From: Clytia hemisphaerica
Lineage: Eukaryota; Cnidaria; Hydrozoa; Leptothecata; Clytiidae
Reading direction: 5' to 3'
Length of the DNA stretch: 64,000 nt
Assembly (NCBI GenBank): GCA_902728285.1
Contig: CACVBU010000359.1
Span: forward strand, 62,001 to 126,000
The position numbers were made by a program, and so were the translations under genes. This document shows, in pieces, positions 11,781-24,168 of this stretch. The first letter of the stretch is position 1. Each line of letters starts with the position of its first letter. The notes below the pieces were generated by a model. That model saw only the letters and a list, made by a program, of their open reading frames with translations, was not told where the DNA came from and did not search any database.

Positions 11781-14700
11781 ATGGCTACTGAATCCTTGGC
11801 TCCTGAGCCAATGACTCGAGAAGAAGCAAAGAGAATTCTTAGAAGGCTAGGTAAGAATAATATTTTTGCTTTTATTCGTTTCTCTCATTAATGATGAAGA
11901 TCAGAGATCTGACCTCAAGAAAAGTAAGTTTTGAAAGTACCAAACAAAATAAAACAATGAAACATAAACAGAGAGACTAATATTTTTATAATCATACATT
12001 ATTCTATTCTTTTAACACAGCTATATACATTTCATAATTTATCTAATTTATGCTACAAAAGCAAGGTATCCCATTTATTTAAAGGGTATTCCTCAAGTCC
12101 AATCTTTCAGATTAAAGGTTGGTTTTCTTTTAGCATAAAAAGTAGTAAATTGATGTATTAGAGAAGATTGGTGCCCGTGTTGATCATGGTTTCGAGTTTC
12201 ATTAAATTACATCAATACTATTGAAATTGTTTTTTTGGATTGAAGAAATAGCTTTGATTTAAATTCATATTGAAACTGTTACAATATGCAAGGACGTAAC
12301 AATGTCTATTATCAATTCTTTGTTCACATCTTGTTTTGTTTGTAGTTCAAGTTCAGGCTTTTGCAAACAAAGCGTATAATCAATAAGTCACAAAAGCTAA
12401 ATAAACTTGTTATGTCATTCCTCACGCAGCCTCACGCACAGTTTCAATTTGAGAATTTATATCTTAGCCAGTTTAATATAGCTATATTACATTTTATCTG
12501 ATTTTATCTGTCTTTGTATTTTCAGAGCTAGATGCTTATTCTGCTGTAGTGACAGCTTTCAGAGCTCAAGGTGATATGAACAAGTAAGCCTTTCCTTTAA
12601 ATTACTATACTATATTGCATTTGTCTGAATAGGAAGGGTTTGAAATAACAAGATGAAATTGGTATATGCTCTCCTAAGTCAGAACTATCTGTTCAAAAAA
12701 TAGTTTTATATATTTTTCTCTGGCCTTTTCCAAGCATTGTTTTTATAAAAGGGCTGTACGATTTTGGTGAACAAAATTCATTTTTTTCATTGTTTTTATA
12801 GATCAAAGAAATCAATCCTTGGGGAATTATCTAATCAGTTGAGGTATTTCTTTTATTTCAACTTTTTCATTCTGTTTAGCATATTGAAATGGGTATGTTG
12901 AGGCGTGGGGTATTTTTTGGAGCATGTTATGGCCTGTTGTGAAATTGCATATGGAGCATGTTGACTATTCATCTTGATCTATGAAAGTCTCACATAAAGA
13001 ATTTCTTTCTACAAAGAGAAGGCCGCATTCATAGCTCGTAGTTGTCCGATCTAAGTCTTAAAACTGTAATAAAAAAGGGTTTGTAGTAGGATAATCTAAT
13101 GAAAAACTTTTTCAATTTCTACTTCTTTAGTATTTCAACGGAGAGACATAGAGCTGAAGTACGACGGGTGGTAAATGATGACAGACTGAATGATGTTGCA
13201 GAATGGTATGTTCAACATATTTTTTTAAACTTATATACTGTATGTACAAAGTTCCATCATCTGGAACAATTTCTGTTTTTGTCTTTCCGCTTCTTTTTTT
13301 TTGGAAGTAGAAACAATGAGCTTCTGCCTCATCATTTTGATACATAGGTAAGGCTCTACTTACCAAAATATTGGTTTGCTATAATTGCCAAGATTTATTG
13401 CCATTTTAAAGTATAATTTTTTTCTTCATATTAGAATCTCTTTTGTGCCTGCCTCATTCAATCTTAAGATTTAAGAAATGTGAATTCCTTTCTCGCTCTC
13501 CAGTTTTCATTTCAAAATCAACCAAATATAAACAGAACTTTTACAAATCGTCAAAATAATTTTTTTTCTAACCAACCCACCTCCAAGATTTTGGTAGCGT
13601 AATCTAGTATTAACAATTTTTTTCTTTTTTTGATTTGATTACATTAGGTAGTATTGTAATATAAACATTTTGTCCATCTTGAACCAATTAAAGTTTTATT
13701 TATCTCAGGAAGAATTGAATCTCATAATAATTAGACTACTTTTTTCTCATAGTATGCATGGTCCTGGTACGTCTACAGAATGGGGAATCGAGGGATGTCG
13801 GTTAGTTTCTCTTATGCCAAGGCTCGTTCCACAAACTGTTTTCACAGCCAAGGCTACGGCTGCAGCAAACCAGGCAGCAGAGAATAATCAGAAACTACCA
13901 ATAAAATCGGGTAAGTAGATTTTATGTCTTGTCACATGTAGTTTCTTTAAAAAGCCCAAGTCTGCTGCTATTACTTTCGAGTTCTCTACCTCAATCAAGC
14001 AATAGTGTGTATTCTCTTTAGCTCGATTTAGTAGATATTAAAACTAAAAATAGTCTTTCATTGTCCTTTTCCAACATGTAACGACGGATACTGCCTAGTT
14101 ATCGATTTTCTTTTTTTCTTCAATTGTTTCAGAAATCGAGGTATTACCACTACCAACTAAAGTAAAAGGACTACCTCCAAAATCCAACCATTCGGATTCG
14201 AAAGACGACAAATCAAACGCCAAGTCTCTGCTTATGAACGGTAAGAATCATTTTCTTGTGGTGCTTCTTGAAAATTTTCAAAGGGGCTATTCATATGAAA
14301 GCTGCCTGGCCTAGAGGACTTACTTTAACGCTCTAGTTTTTTTATCTATCTGAATTACCAAATACAGTTTTAAATGAATGCTCTCAGGTGCTCCATCCAT
14401 CAGAAATCGACTAGCTTGCCATAAAGTTAAGTTAATGTTTTTGATGGAATCTCTTTACAGATGAAGCAGTGAAGTGGAAATTTTTTAAACAATTGGTCAT
14501 TCGATATGGAATTTTAATTTGTAAACTATTCATGATTTTATCTCACAGGTGTCAGTTTCAGATTATAAAGCATACGCGAGGACTCTCAATTTAACTTTTT
14601 TTCCCATTTCCTTTGTAGATTCGAAGCATGATGACAAACTGAAGAAGAAGAAAAAGTCCAACATTCTGTACACCAAACCGTCACCTCTGGCTTTGAACAA

Positions 14701-17700
14701 AAGTTTGTCGAACCCTTTCAAAGCTTCATCAACATCATCTGCAGCTACGTCGCTCAAATCCATGGGCAAAAACACTCCTTTGAAATACTCAACGAATACG
14801 GTGACAGCTAAAACGACGACCATACCCTTATCGTCTGTTTCCGGTGCCGGTTATCCACAGAAACCTATTATCTTGCAGCGAAGCCCATCTAAAGGAGCTA
14901 CTGGTAACACCGTACGACCGCAATCTACAGTTTCGATACAAAGCGCGTCTTCTTCCCTGAACACGAATTCACCCTTAGCATCGCTGAGTAGTTCAACTAC
15001 CTCGAAGATAGGTGAAGGCCCTTCCCTTGCACAACCTATGATCAAAGTTGTTAGTAACTCACAAAACGTACCCGTTTCCGTCACCGGAATAGGCGTCAAT
15101 ACGGCTAACGCGAGCATCACGCAGAAAATCAAATTCAAAACACCACTTCCGAAACCGAAAGTCAAAGCTACGAAATTCAAACCGTTGGTTCCGTTACAGA
15201 GATCCAATATTTTATCTTCGCAGAGTTACGGAGATAGCATTGTGTTAGGTAGTACGTCAGCTACGGTTACGGTAACCTCAACGTCGCCCCAAAAGTCCGT
15301 TACGCCGTCACAAGGAATGTCCGTCAAGGTTGTACAAGTTACCAAATCGTCTAACGTATCGTCGTCGACTTCTCTTATGAACACTTTGAATAAGCCTGTA
15401 GTTGTCGTTTCGAATGGCACATCGTTAAAAACTCCTCAAAAACTAACATTCAGTGGTGTACCGAGCTCAGTCACCCAGCAACTCAAAGTTATTTCTTCAA
15501 CGACGGCTTCAACTTCTCTTACTCAAGCCCTGCCGAAGGGCACTCTAACGTCGAAATCAATGCCGCTAGCGACTGGTTTCAAAATGATAGCTGTAACGAC
15601 GGTTGTGCCTGGAACAACACAAGTCAAGACTGTCTACATCGCCACTCCTATCATGTCTCTTCCAAAAACAGTTTCCCAATCGTCAAATTCTTCCATCACA
15701 ACAGCAGCACCCCAAAACATCCGACACATCTCAAGCTCCCTTGCTTCGAACCTCCAATCAGTAGTAGCCCGTTCTATAAACACCATCAACAACAAATCAA
15801 CAAACATTCAACAACAACAACAACAACAACAACCTCAACAAACCTCCCAACCTTCATCGACTATGGTCACCTCTATATCAATCACCAAGAACAATAAACT
15901 TGTTACTCAACCGAAAGGTCTGGGTAGTCTGAAAACAACACTAGCCGGTACGGCGCAAAGTTTGAAATTATTTACAGCCGTTACGAAGTCACGAACGCCG
16001 CAAACGATGACTAACGTGTCGAAAGGAACGCCGTTACTTCCCAGTACCAGCATGCTTACGTCAGCAAGTACTAACACGCAGGTGAACAACCAAAGACTTT
16101 TAAACAGTAATTCTACGTCTAAAATTTCCCTGGACGGAGCAGCTACGAATATACGTTTACGCAACGATAAGCCAGACTCGAATGGCACTTTTCTAAACAT
16201 TAACACGGTTGGCTTGAATGCAGTCCCTCAGATAGGGAACGGTCCCGTGCACTCGAACGATAATCTTGGTCCCATTACGGTTACAGCGAATACTTTAGAA
16301 GAAGTCAATGCAACATTGAATTTATTAAACGACGAAAATAACATGACCACAGAGCAGATAACGGCAACGGCAACGGGCGAAACAGACGATATGGCTTTTC
16401 TGAACGCCGGTGAAAAATTTCTTGAACAATTATCAGCAAAAATGACTGCAACCTCTCCTGATAGTCTATCTTCTAAAACTGATACATTTCTTTTCCCTTC
16501 GAACTTATCTTTAGACATGGCTGAGCAAAACCAACCAGTTTTTAACGAATACGATCTTTCGGCTGCCGGTAATAATGTACCGTCATCAATCGTCATTCAA
16601 AATGGTATCGGTGCTGCGAAACCTACACCAGCACTTCTCGCTAAAGACTCTTCGAACTTCTTTCTCTCTCACAAAACTGGAGCCATCTCCTCACCGAAAC
16701 TCTTGAACAATATTTTACCAACGGGTGCCAAAGTATTACAACCCAACTCGAATAGTCTAAGCATCGGCACTTTTTCTCAAAACTCTATAGGGCACCACCA
16801 ATCACCCGTTATGGTGAACCCTGTCTTCCAACAAAACAAAAATGAACTCTCAAATAATGTTCAACCGCCTACTATATTGAACTATACGAACATCACTAAT
16901 GTTAGTAATAAGAATGAAAAAGACTTGAGTAAAGTTAGTTTCATCACTGTTGGTGGTGCTATTTCTGGCGCGAATTCTGGCCAACCAAGTTCTGGTATAG
17001 TGATTGATAGCAGTGGTGTCGTAGTTGGGTCACCGGTGAATAAAAGACTGACTTCATCTCTCAAAATGAACACACCTCAGACTGCAAACAAACTACCAAT
17101 GTCAATACCAGGCTCTTCAAAACTAAACATTTCACCCATTCTTAATAACATGTCTGGCCCTTTGACAGTTGATGGCAGCATGAAAAATCTTTCAACGACA
17201 GACGTTTTTCAAGACCAAAAAAAAGCGCAGAACGTAGTTAATAACATTCAGTTTTATCTTTCACCGACATCTGTACAGCAACAAGAGGGCGTCGGTGGTT
17301 GCTCATCGTCTGTCGGAAATCTAGTCGACGATGTTCGTTTGAATAATAATGAAAGTAACGCCCTAACGCCACAGTCAGATAGGAAACGTAAATTTGGTGA
17401 CATGCAACCGCCATCCGCCCGCTCGCCTGTCAGTTGGGTGCGAAGCGCTGCAAAGTGAGTACTTAATAAATATTTTGCACTTTAAGATTCCCATTCTAAA
17501 ACTGTTTTTCTCAACTCTTCGAAACTTGTTAATCACGCTCTTTTACAATCATAAAAGAAGACTTCTGGATTTGTCAAATATAAACAAAGTAACAACTGTT
17601 TTAATTTCAAGCTTATCATTTATGAGCTGCCCATACTGTACTGTGATCCAATATTAGACCTTCTAAGATTTAAGTATCTTTCGTTGACCCTTGCTCCGTC

Positions 17701-19604
17701 TCCAAAATGTTTCTTGAGGGGAAAAGTAATTCAAATATGAATTATGAATTGGAAAAACAACATCTCTGTAGATTTCAGTGTTGCTCCTGCTTAAATAAGA
17801 ATCAAACAAACCTGGATCTTTTCTTGTTTAGTCTTTTGGGTCGTGTCTCGAAGTTTCGTGGTATCAACAAACAAAAAGGCGATTTGAATGCTGCATCCTG
17901 GTTCATAAAAGCTGGTAAGTCATCTTTTTTATTGTTTGATGTCCCACAGTTTGAACCCACTGGCCGTTAAATAATATAAACCCTTGAGAAAGTATATCGA
18001 CCAATCAAAATTTTTAATCGGATTTTTTTCGAAATCTGCTTTCTTTTCCCAGACTCATTTATTTCTGTATGTTGCACTTTTAAAAAGCAATTTTGCATGG
18101 TTACTATCAGGAGTTGAAAATGTTTTCCAAAGTAAATAAGGGATGGGAGGAGGTGGAGAATCGAAAAATCAGCAAACTTATTTTGGTACTGAGTGCTAAG
18201 GTAACTATGGACATATTTCTTTCTTTAGTTGATCCATCAGAGGAGCCAGGGTATTACGGAATCATCAAAACTCCAATGGACTTCACTAAGATCAAACGTA
18301 AACTTGAGGTTAGTGCATTTTTCCACAATCCTCCTGGAATCAAGGAACAGCTTATCTCATTATATCTACATTCAGAAAAAGCCAGATCCGAAAAAATACC
18401 CCAAATCAACCGGTTTTTTCGGGATTTCTCAAAATTTCAGAATTACTTTTTCCTGATTCGTTGTAGATATGCGTATTAGTACTGCCATCAATGTGTCGAA
18501 ATCAGTTTTCTGAAAAAATAATCTTCTTTTTATTGCTCATAAATTCAGTGAAAATGATGTCCTTTTTTAAAACCGTTCATTGTTCTTTTTAGGACGGAGA
18601 GTATGAATCGTACACGCAATTTTATGACGACATGTCTTTGATCAAGAAAAACTGTTACACATACAACCCTGCCAATCACATAGCTAGAAAGGTATCGATT
18701 TCTCAAAGCAATTCACATTCATTACATTTAGATAGAATTTCTACCTCCATTATCAGCACTGGCTGATCCACGTGTCTGACTGTGTCCGAAGCAATATGGA
18801 TTTGTAAATTTTTTTTTTTTTTATTTTGAAGAGGAAAGGCAAAATTAAAATTTTGTCTAGAACTAAAAAAAATTTCGTTCAGTGCGAGATTCTGCGAAGA
18901 TTCTATTCTTTTCATGTTCGGATCTTTGCATTGCAGGATTGTGACGATGTGTTCAATTTCTTTGAAGGGGAATACAAAAAGTTACTGGAAAGATGGGAAA
19001 AGGTTTGTTATGGGTTGACAGTACTATGTAACCAAAAGTGACTGACAATTTTTATGCGTTTTTTTCTTCTGTTCTTTAAAACCATTATGAGTTCAGGCTG
19101 AAAAGTGCTTAAATTCTTTAAAAATATATAAAGCTATTGTTTTCATGCAATAATGAAGCTTTTGCTATGTACATAGTGACATAGTGACGTGCTTTTGAAT
19201 ATAAAAACGTGCACTTTTGGTTATTTCGGCTTTCGGTTTGTACCAGTATGTACAACATTAAAATTTTTCTTATAAATTTTTTGTAGAGAAATGCTTTAAA
19301 GCATTTACATACAGGGAGGACCAGAGCTATGTGGTAGATTTGGCTCTGGGCAACTTTCATTTATACAGGAGTCTCTTTAACTAGAGCCTCTTCAAACCGG
19401 ACTGTCTCTCGTAGAAGTTTTCTTGTCCCTTTAGTTCCCTTTAAACCAATCTTCATAATTCGAAATTTCTTTAACTCGAACAAATTACTGTGTTACCTTC
19501 CCCGTGTGTGACCACACTGTATTACAAATTTCACAATTGTTTTTCTTTTTTAGCATCACGTATCTCCACAGAAAAGACAACGACTCGAAGAAAACGGTAG
19601 TTGA
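11781..19604 (+). CDS. EMSY: EMSY-like chromatin regulator with ENT domain and C-terminal bromodomain (12 coding exons)
   Basis: Coding exons: 11781-11850, 12526-12583, 12802-12843, 13131-13205, 13753-13910, 14133-14240, 14619-17454, 17832-17914, 18229-18308, 18593-18691, 18937-19002 and 19554-19604. All junctions are GT-AG and the frame stays open, giving 1241 residues. Residues about 12-85 form an ENT domain (REEAKRILRRLELDAYS, then STERHRAEVRRVVNDDR), followed by the EMSY-typical EWGIEG and LMPRLVPQTVFTA segment. A lysine cluster at 177-183 may be a nuclear signal. The middle is Ser/Thr/Asn-rich with eight glutamines at 568-575 and an acidic patch near 728-775. Residues 1116-1225 are a bromodomain. 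Vertebrate EMSY is a nuclear repressor linked to BRCA2 and SIN3-HDAC complexes; a similar role here is inferred. As far as I know vertebrate EMSY has no bromodomain. The start ATG at 11781 lies 24 bases after a good acceptor (exon begins about 11757), so 5' UTR exons lie upstream. No AATAAA is seen between the stop and 19890. Confidence 0.9.
12526..13910 (+). other. EMSY: ENT-domain exons of the EMSY-like gene
   Basis: Exons 2-5 carry the conserved N-terminal module. Exon 2 encodes LDAYSAVVTAFRAQGD, exon 3 KKSILGELSNQL, exon 4 the STERHRAEVRR motif, and exon 5 the TEWGIEGCRLVSLMPRLVPQ segment. The ENT domain is a small helical dimerisation module; in human EMSY it binds HP1 chromoshadow domains together with nearby sequence. 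The splicing phases (1, 2, 2, 2, 1) join without breaking the frame, and the residue order matches the family from memory without a gap. Identification of the domain is firm; partner binding is inference from the family. Confidence 0.9.
14619..17454 (+). other. EMSY: Large exon 7: low-complexity central region of the EMSY-like protein
   Basis: This single 2836-base exon encodes residues 171-1115. It starts with a lysine run (KLKKKKKS) and continues as a Ser/Thr/Asn/Pro-rich, probably disordered chain with recurrent PK..VK patches, a CAA-encoded polyglutamine tract at 15809-15832, and an acidic stretch around 16290-16440. The first two thirds are rich in CpG while the polyglutamine neighbourhood is not. 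Human EMSY also has a long low-complexity region after its ENT module. The exon ends at AA|GTGAGT; the in-frame read-through codon after the junction is TGA at 17456. Confidence 0.85.
17456..17470 (+). terminator. In-frame stop and AATAAA at the exon 7 donor (possible intronic polyadenylation)
   Basis: If exon 7 is not spliced, translation ends at TGA (17456-17458), which overlaps the donor. AATAAA follows at 17465-17470. A transcript cleaved there would encode the ENT half without the bromodomain. The signals are visible; their use is inference. Confidence 0.3.
17832..19002 (+). other. EMSY: Bromodomain-encoding exons 8-11 of the EMSY-like gene
   Basis: Exons 17832-17914, 18229-18308, 18593-18691 and 18937-19002 encode residues 1116-1225. 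Visible bromodomain landmarks are helix Z (LLGRVSKFRG), a shelf-like SWFIKAVDP in place of WPF..PVDP, GYYGIIKTPMDF, a Y..F..DM..I..NC helix, and CYTYNP with the acetyl-lysine-contacting asparagine at about 1195. It ends in the helix FFEGEYKKLLERWEK. The asparagine and ZA-loop tyrosine are kept, so acetyl-lysine binding is plausible. The shelf lacks the usual proline and there is a short KQKGDLNA insertion before it. The last exon adds a basic tail (PQKRQR) and a stop. Confidence 0.88.
19366..19500. repeat. Pogo-like terminal fragment, copy 1
   Basis: AACTAGAGCCTCTTCAAACC, then TTTCTTTAACTCGAACAAAT. The same order of motifs recurs at 57590-57735 and resembles Pogo-type termini (TTCGAGTTATAGAG). 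It lies in the last EMSY intron. Confidence 0.35.
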
Positions 19605-19890
19605 TACCAATCGAATGTAGTCTGCTTCTCTTGGTTTCGCGTTTCAAAACTTCAAATACCAGAAATTCCCTTTTTTACGGATCTCAAAACGGAAAAACGA
19701 AAGATTATTATTGTAAACAGTGACTAGATCAAATCATTTTTTTTAACTCTGTATAATAATAAGATTTTGACACGCGGTCAGTTGTTTCTGTTTATGGTTT
19801 TCATTACTTTATATTATGCTGATTCATCATGAAATTCTAATCCGGAGATTTTGTATTCTCTTGTAAAATGCAATTTCAATGATCGGCCGT
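19605..19890 (+). other. EMSY: Presumed 3' UTR and flank of the EMSY-like gene
   Basis: AT-rich and non-coding. No exact AATAAA; AATAATAAG at about 19758 is the nearest. The foldback element starts at 19891. Confidence 0.4.
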
Positions 19891-21226
19891 CTACTCTAGG
19901 GGCTGAGTTAGGTCCCGTATGCGCATCGGCGTATAGTCATTTTTTCTTTTGATCATGAAAGTACAGTCCTTGAAGAGTCAGAAAACGTGTGTGGCGCTAT
20001 TTGGATCAGGCTCGAATTTCCATAATGGCGGATTTTAGATTTCAACCCTTTTTAGCCCTCTTGCTTGAAAAAGAAAATTTTTTTTTGAGTTTAAACATAG
20101 ACATATTATATACCAATCGATCACAAATTTTATGCTGATTAAGAAAAAGGTCAGAATCATGGTCTGAAAATTTCGTTATCTGGAGATATGAAGCACTTTC
20201 GATTTCGATTTTTTGAAATGACTACTTTTGGTTCCAGATTTGCGTGGCTGTAACATTTGATTGGCTTACTTAATTTACTTGAAATTTTCGGAGGGTCTTG
20301 CCTACCGTTCAAATAATAAAATTCAGGAAAAGTTTTTTTTTCTACATGAATTTCGAAATCCATAATGGCGGATTCAAAATTTTATTTCGTCACATGGGCT
20401 CTTAGGTTCTGCTAGGATAAGAAAAATATTTTTTGAGCTTAAAACCCTGCATATTATATACCAATCGATCAGAAATTTTATACTGATTAAGAAAAAGGTC
20501 AGAACTATGGTCTGAAAATTTCGTTATCAAGAGATACGAAGTACTTACGTTTTCTAAGTTTTGAAAACGAAAGTACTTCATAGCTCGAGATAGAAAAAAT
20601 TTCAGACCATGATTCTGACCTTTTTCTTAATCAGCATAAAATTTCTGATCGATTGGTATATAATATGCAGGGTTTTAAGCTCAAAAAATATTTTTCTTAG
20701 GGAAGCAGAGCCTAAGAGCCCATGTGACGAAAGAAAATTTTGAATCCGCCATTATGGATTTCAAAATTCATGTAGAAAAAAAACTTGTCCTGAATTTTAT
20801 TATTTGAACGGTAGGCAAGACCCTCCGAAAATTTCAAGTAAATCAAGTAAGCCAATCAAATGTTACAGCCACGCAAATTTGGAACCAAAAGTAGTCATTT
20901 CAAAAAATCAAAATCGAAAGTGCTTCATATCTCCAGATAACGAAATTTTCGGACCATGATTCTGACCTTTTTCTTAATCAGCATAAAATTTGTGATCGAT
21001 TGGTATATAATATGTCTATGTTTAGAACTCAAAAAAAAATTTTTTTTTTCAAGCAAGAGGGCTAAAAAGGGTTGAAATCTAAAATCCGCCATTATGGAAA
21101 TTTGAGCCTGATCCAAATAGCGCCACACACGTTTTCTGACTCTTCAAGGACTGTACTTTCATGATCAAAAGAAAAAATGACTATACGCCGATGCGCATAC
21201 GGGACCTAACTCAGCCCCTAGAGTAG
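19891..21226. mobile_element. 1.34-kb foldback element (near-palindrome)
   Basis: CTACTCTAGGGGCTGAGTTA at 19891 is the reverse complement of the right end at 21226. The two arms, about 670 bases each, stay nearly complementary up to the centre at about 20560-20575. Each arm also has an internal direct repeat (GATTAAGAAAAAGGTCAGAA) and CCATAATGGCGGATT twice. TA dinucleotides just inside the outermost pairs would fit a TA target duplication. There is no open transposase frame. Confidence 0.85.
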
Positions 21227-22739
21227 TCGAATAGTAACGCCTTTTTTCAACCTTATTCAAACTTTAGTGAGAGTAGAATAACAATTTTTAGTGTTAGAGA
21301 AATTTTTACAGATCTATGTAATTATAAGGTCTATCATGGACAATTATTATCATTTCTTCACCGTGTAATATTTCAGTTTTTATGTTTTGTTTTTTTCTTT
21401 TTGCCTTATTAAAACAAATTATATTTATTATTATGTGTTTATTAATTAACAGAGAGGATGAAAAAGAAAGATTCAAAGATTTTTCAATTATATTTAAAAT
21501 GGATACTTCTCTAAATTTTCTTTAACATGATTACATGAATATGCTGACACCCTTTTGCCGCTATAATATGAAGAATTTCGGAAATTGTGAAAAACATATT
21601 TGAACCTTCCAAATTTTCTACACATGGCCTTTAGAAATGTAAAATATCTTTTCATTTGACAGCCTTCAAAAACAATTTCAGTTGAAACGAACAAGTCGAT
21701 CGTGAAATAAAAGATTAATTAATCAAATTTACACGCTGATCTTCTAAATACCATTATTGCAGCACCTGACCCCGATAATGCAGTAAACCCCGAATGCAGG
21801 TTTCTCATTTTTTAGCATTGTAGCCCTAACGATAGTTCAACTTAATAAAAGGTTGTTCCAGAACATACTGTTACATATTACTTATTATTTCTAAACATGA
21901 AATTTTAACTTGAATTAATTTTTTCTAACGAAAATCTGAATCGAACTTGATTGGATACTACCCGAATTGAGACATTTTTAAAATAAATCCTCTCTAAATC
22001 TTATTCCTAATGAACTAAGGAAATGGGGAAAATAGTCCATTTCAATATTTATTGTTCTAAGTTAGATATTTTGACGAAAATCTTTGACCTACCTTTTGGG
22101 GTTAGTTGACCTACAATTTGGAGGGCCTTCATAACCCGACATAAAAAGTCTGTCACATTATATAAAACTTGTTTGTTGTACTTTCATAATATGAAAATAC
22201 ATCTGAGAGATGATTAATGTTGACATTTTGAGCTTTTACAACGTGTCCCAGACCCGTCAGCCAAATCAGGAAATTTGCCTAAGTTTGGAACAATATGGGA
22301 CTTTAGTAGAAATTTTTGGAACCGGTGTGGGAAAAAGTTCCACCGGGGCTGTGAGACAGGGATGTTGTTACATTATTCACATGTTTTAACAAAGAATTTT
22401 CAACCTACAAAATAAAAACAACTTTCTTGTCACTTCTTTTCGCCCTTCCTTTTACTTTTCCTCATTTGTAACACGATAAATTTAATATCTTTGTTAATTT
22501 TTTGTCAGAGTGTATTTCTAAAGAATGAATTTCACTTAGAGAACAATAATTTCCGATGAATACTGAAATTCCGCTCTCAACAACCGAATCTTTTCACCTG
22601 CGTTCTGGGGGTTAAAAAGTGAAAAAATCCAATTTTCAGAATAAGAAAATGCTCTTTAGAATATTGTTTTGGCATAAAATTTTTCTAAAATTTGCTGTTA
22701 TAATTAATCCAATTGATAAAATATCAACATTTTACTATT

Positions 22740-23035
22740 ATTGCCGCCCGTAGCGAGCTTGCGAAGCGTAGGGTGGCCTACATAGCTTCACGCAAGGATA
22801 TGGGACAGGAATCTCGATTTTTGTTTGTTTTGTAATCGGTCTTCCGGTTAATTAGTGTTCCGTAATCATCCGGCAACGTTTATAGCTTACCAAACTAGCA
22901 ATAGCTTTCGCTAAATGCGCGGCGGACGTTTTTCGTTATTTTTCCTTTCGGGGTTTTTTGTTTTTTTCTGTCGTGCGTTAATTTGTGGATTAAGTTTTCA
23001 AACGCAGGTAATGGCCATCTTGATTTTCAAAAGTT
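22740..23035 (+). other. GC-richer block of unknown nature
   Basis: GCCGCCCGTAGCGAGCTTGC, then TAGCTTCACGCAAGG. A related stretch (GTAGCTTCACGCATAAGG) occurs near 33842, so it is probably a dispersed repeat. CAACGCAG|GTAATG looks like a donor, but no exon can be supported. Confidence 0.3.
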
Positions 23036-23879
23036 GTCCTGAAAGCTCTCGAGCAATAGTCCAGCAGTCAAATTGCATTCACTTTTTTCAAAAAAAAAGA
23101 GATATAAATCAGTGAATTTGCTGACAGTCAAATTATACAATCTGTCTCCTGTCTTAGACATTCAGATTGATTCATTTTCGACCCAAACAGTAGAACAATG
23201 ATTGAATATGGACAAAACTGATTATTGTTGGTGGTTGAATTGGCAACGAAATTCCACTGTAACTAAATTAATTCAACAATCGTCATTCAACATACTCTAC
23301 TCCCAACAAGAATGCTTAAAGATCCTGTGTTGTGGTACTTCGACAGTAAGTACAAATATTTTTTTCTTTGTTACTTTTATAAGACTTGGTTTTATTAATC
23401 TTTTATGTTTAACCTGTGTTCTTGTTGATACTTAGGCGGTCATCAAAAAGATGATCTGTTCGCGTGGCAACTGGTGTTAAAAATGCATGCGGGTGGACGG
23501 GCAGAAAAATTCCCAGGTTTTTTTAAATCACGTCAGTAATTCAGGGGAGGGTGGTGTCGCGAGCAAAACAATTTTTCGATGGCCATCGGAGCAATTGAGA
23601 AAAAAGCTATACTTTGAAAGAACAAATTGGTTTTCCCGGATTTTTTTCAGCATCTCTGCACCGGAAAATCAGCAGAAAATATGATGCGGGCAGGTGATGC
23701 GAATAGAACAATTTTTGGACGACCGCCTTACCAGGCACTATTTGGGAAATTATTATCAAAGATTGAAAGAAACTTTTGTAAACTAGTTTTGAGGAAATTT
23801 CAGTACACTCACCATATATCATCTAATTTCATGTTTCTTATTTTCCCTTTAAGCTTTTTATGAATGAGGATTCATTTAC

Positions 23880-24168
23880 CTTGACAACGCAATATTACCT
23901 TGTTACTGCTACTATTACCACGTTACGTCATGATTTTCCATCCTTCTACACGATATTGCTGTTAAACTGCAAGATAACTTGCATATCTTTTTAATGTAAA
24001 CAATTTTGTCCATGAGATCCCTTATCATGTTGTTGGAAAAAGTCCTGAATGTACGCTATTTCCTGTTAATACCTATGCTTCCTGCTCATCAATATTGCCT
24101 CGTTACTGATACTATTACCATGTTACGTCCTATCATCTTCCATCCTTTACACAACACTGTTACAGCTT
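23880..24168. repeat. Tandem duplication, interrupted
   Basis: A unit of about 200 bases starting CAATATTACCTTGTTACTG (23890) recurs at about 24090 (CAATATTGCCTCGTTACTG). The second copy stops at 24168, where the C-rich element enters, and resumes after it (TTAATGTAAACAATTTTG near 24620). Confidence 0.6.

Noticed and set aside
14563..17073. Six open frames of 63-122 codons on the minus strand opposite the large EMSY exon
   Set aside because: Shadows of a long low-complexity coding exon; no motifs or splice context.
18093..18479. 128-codon frame starting upstream of EMSY exon 9
   Set aside because: It is intron sequence read through exon 9; only 18229-18308 is coding.
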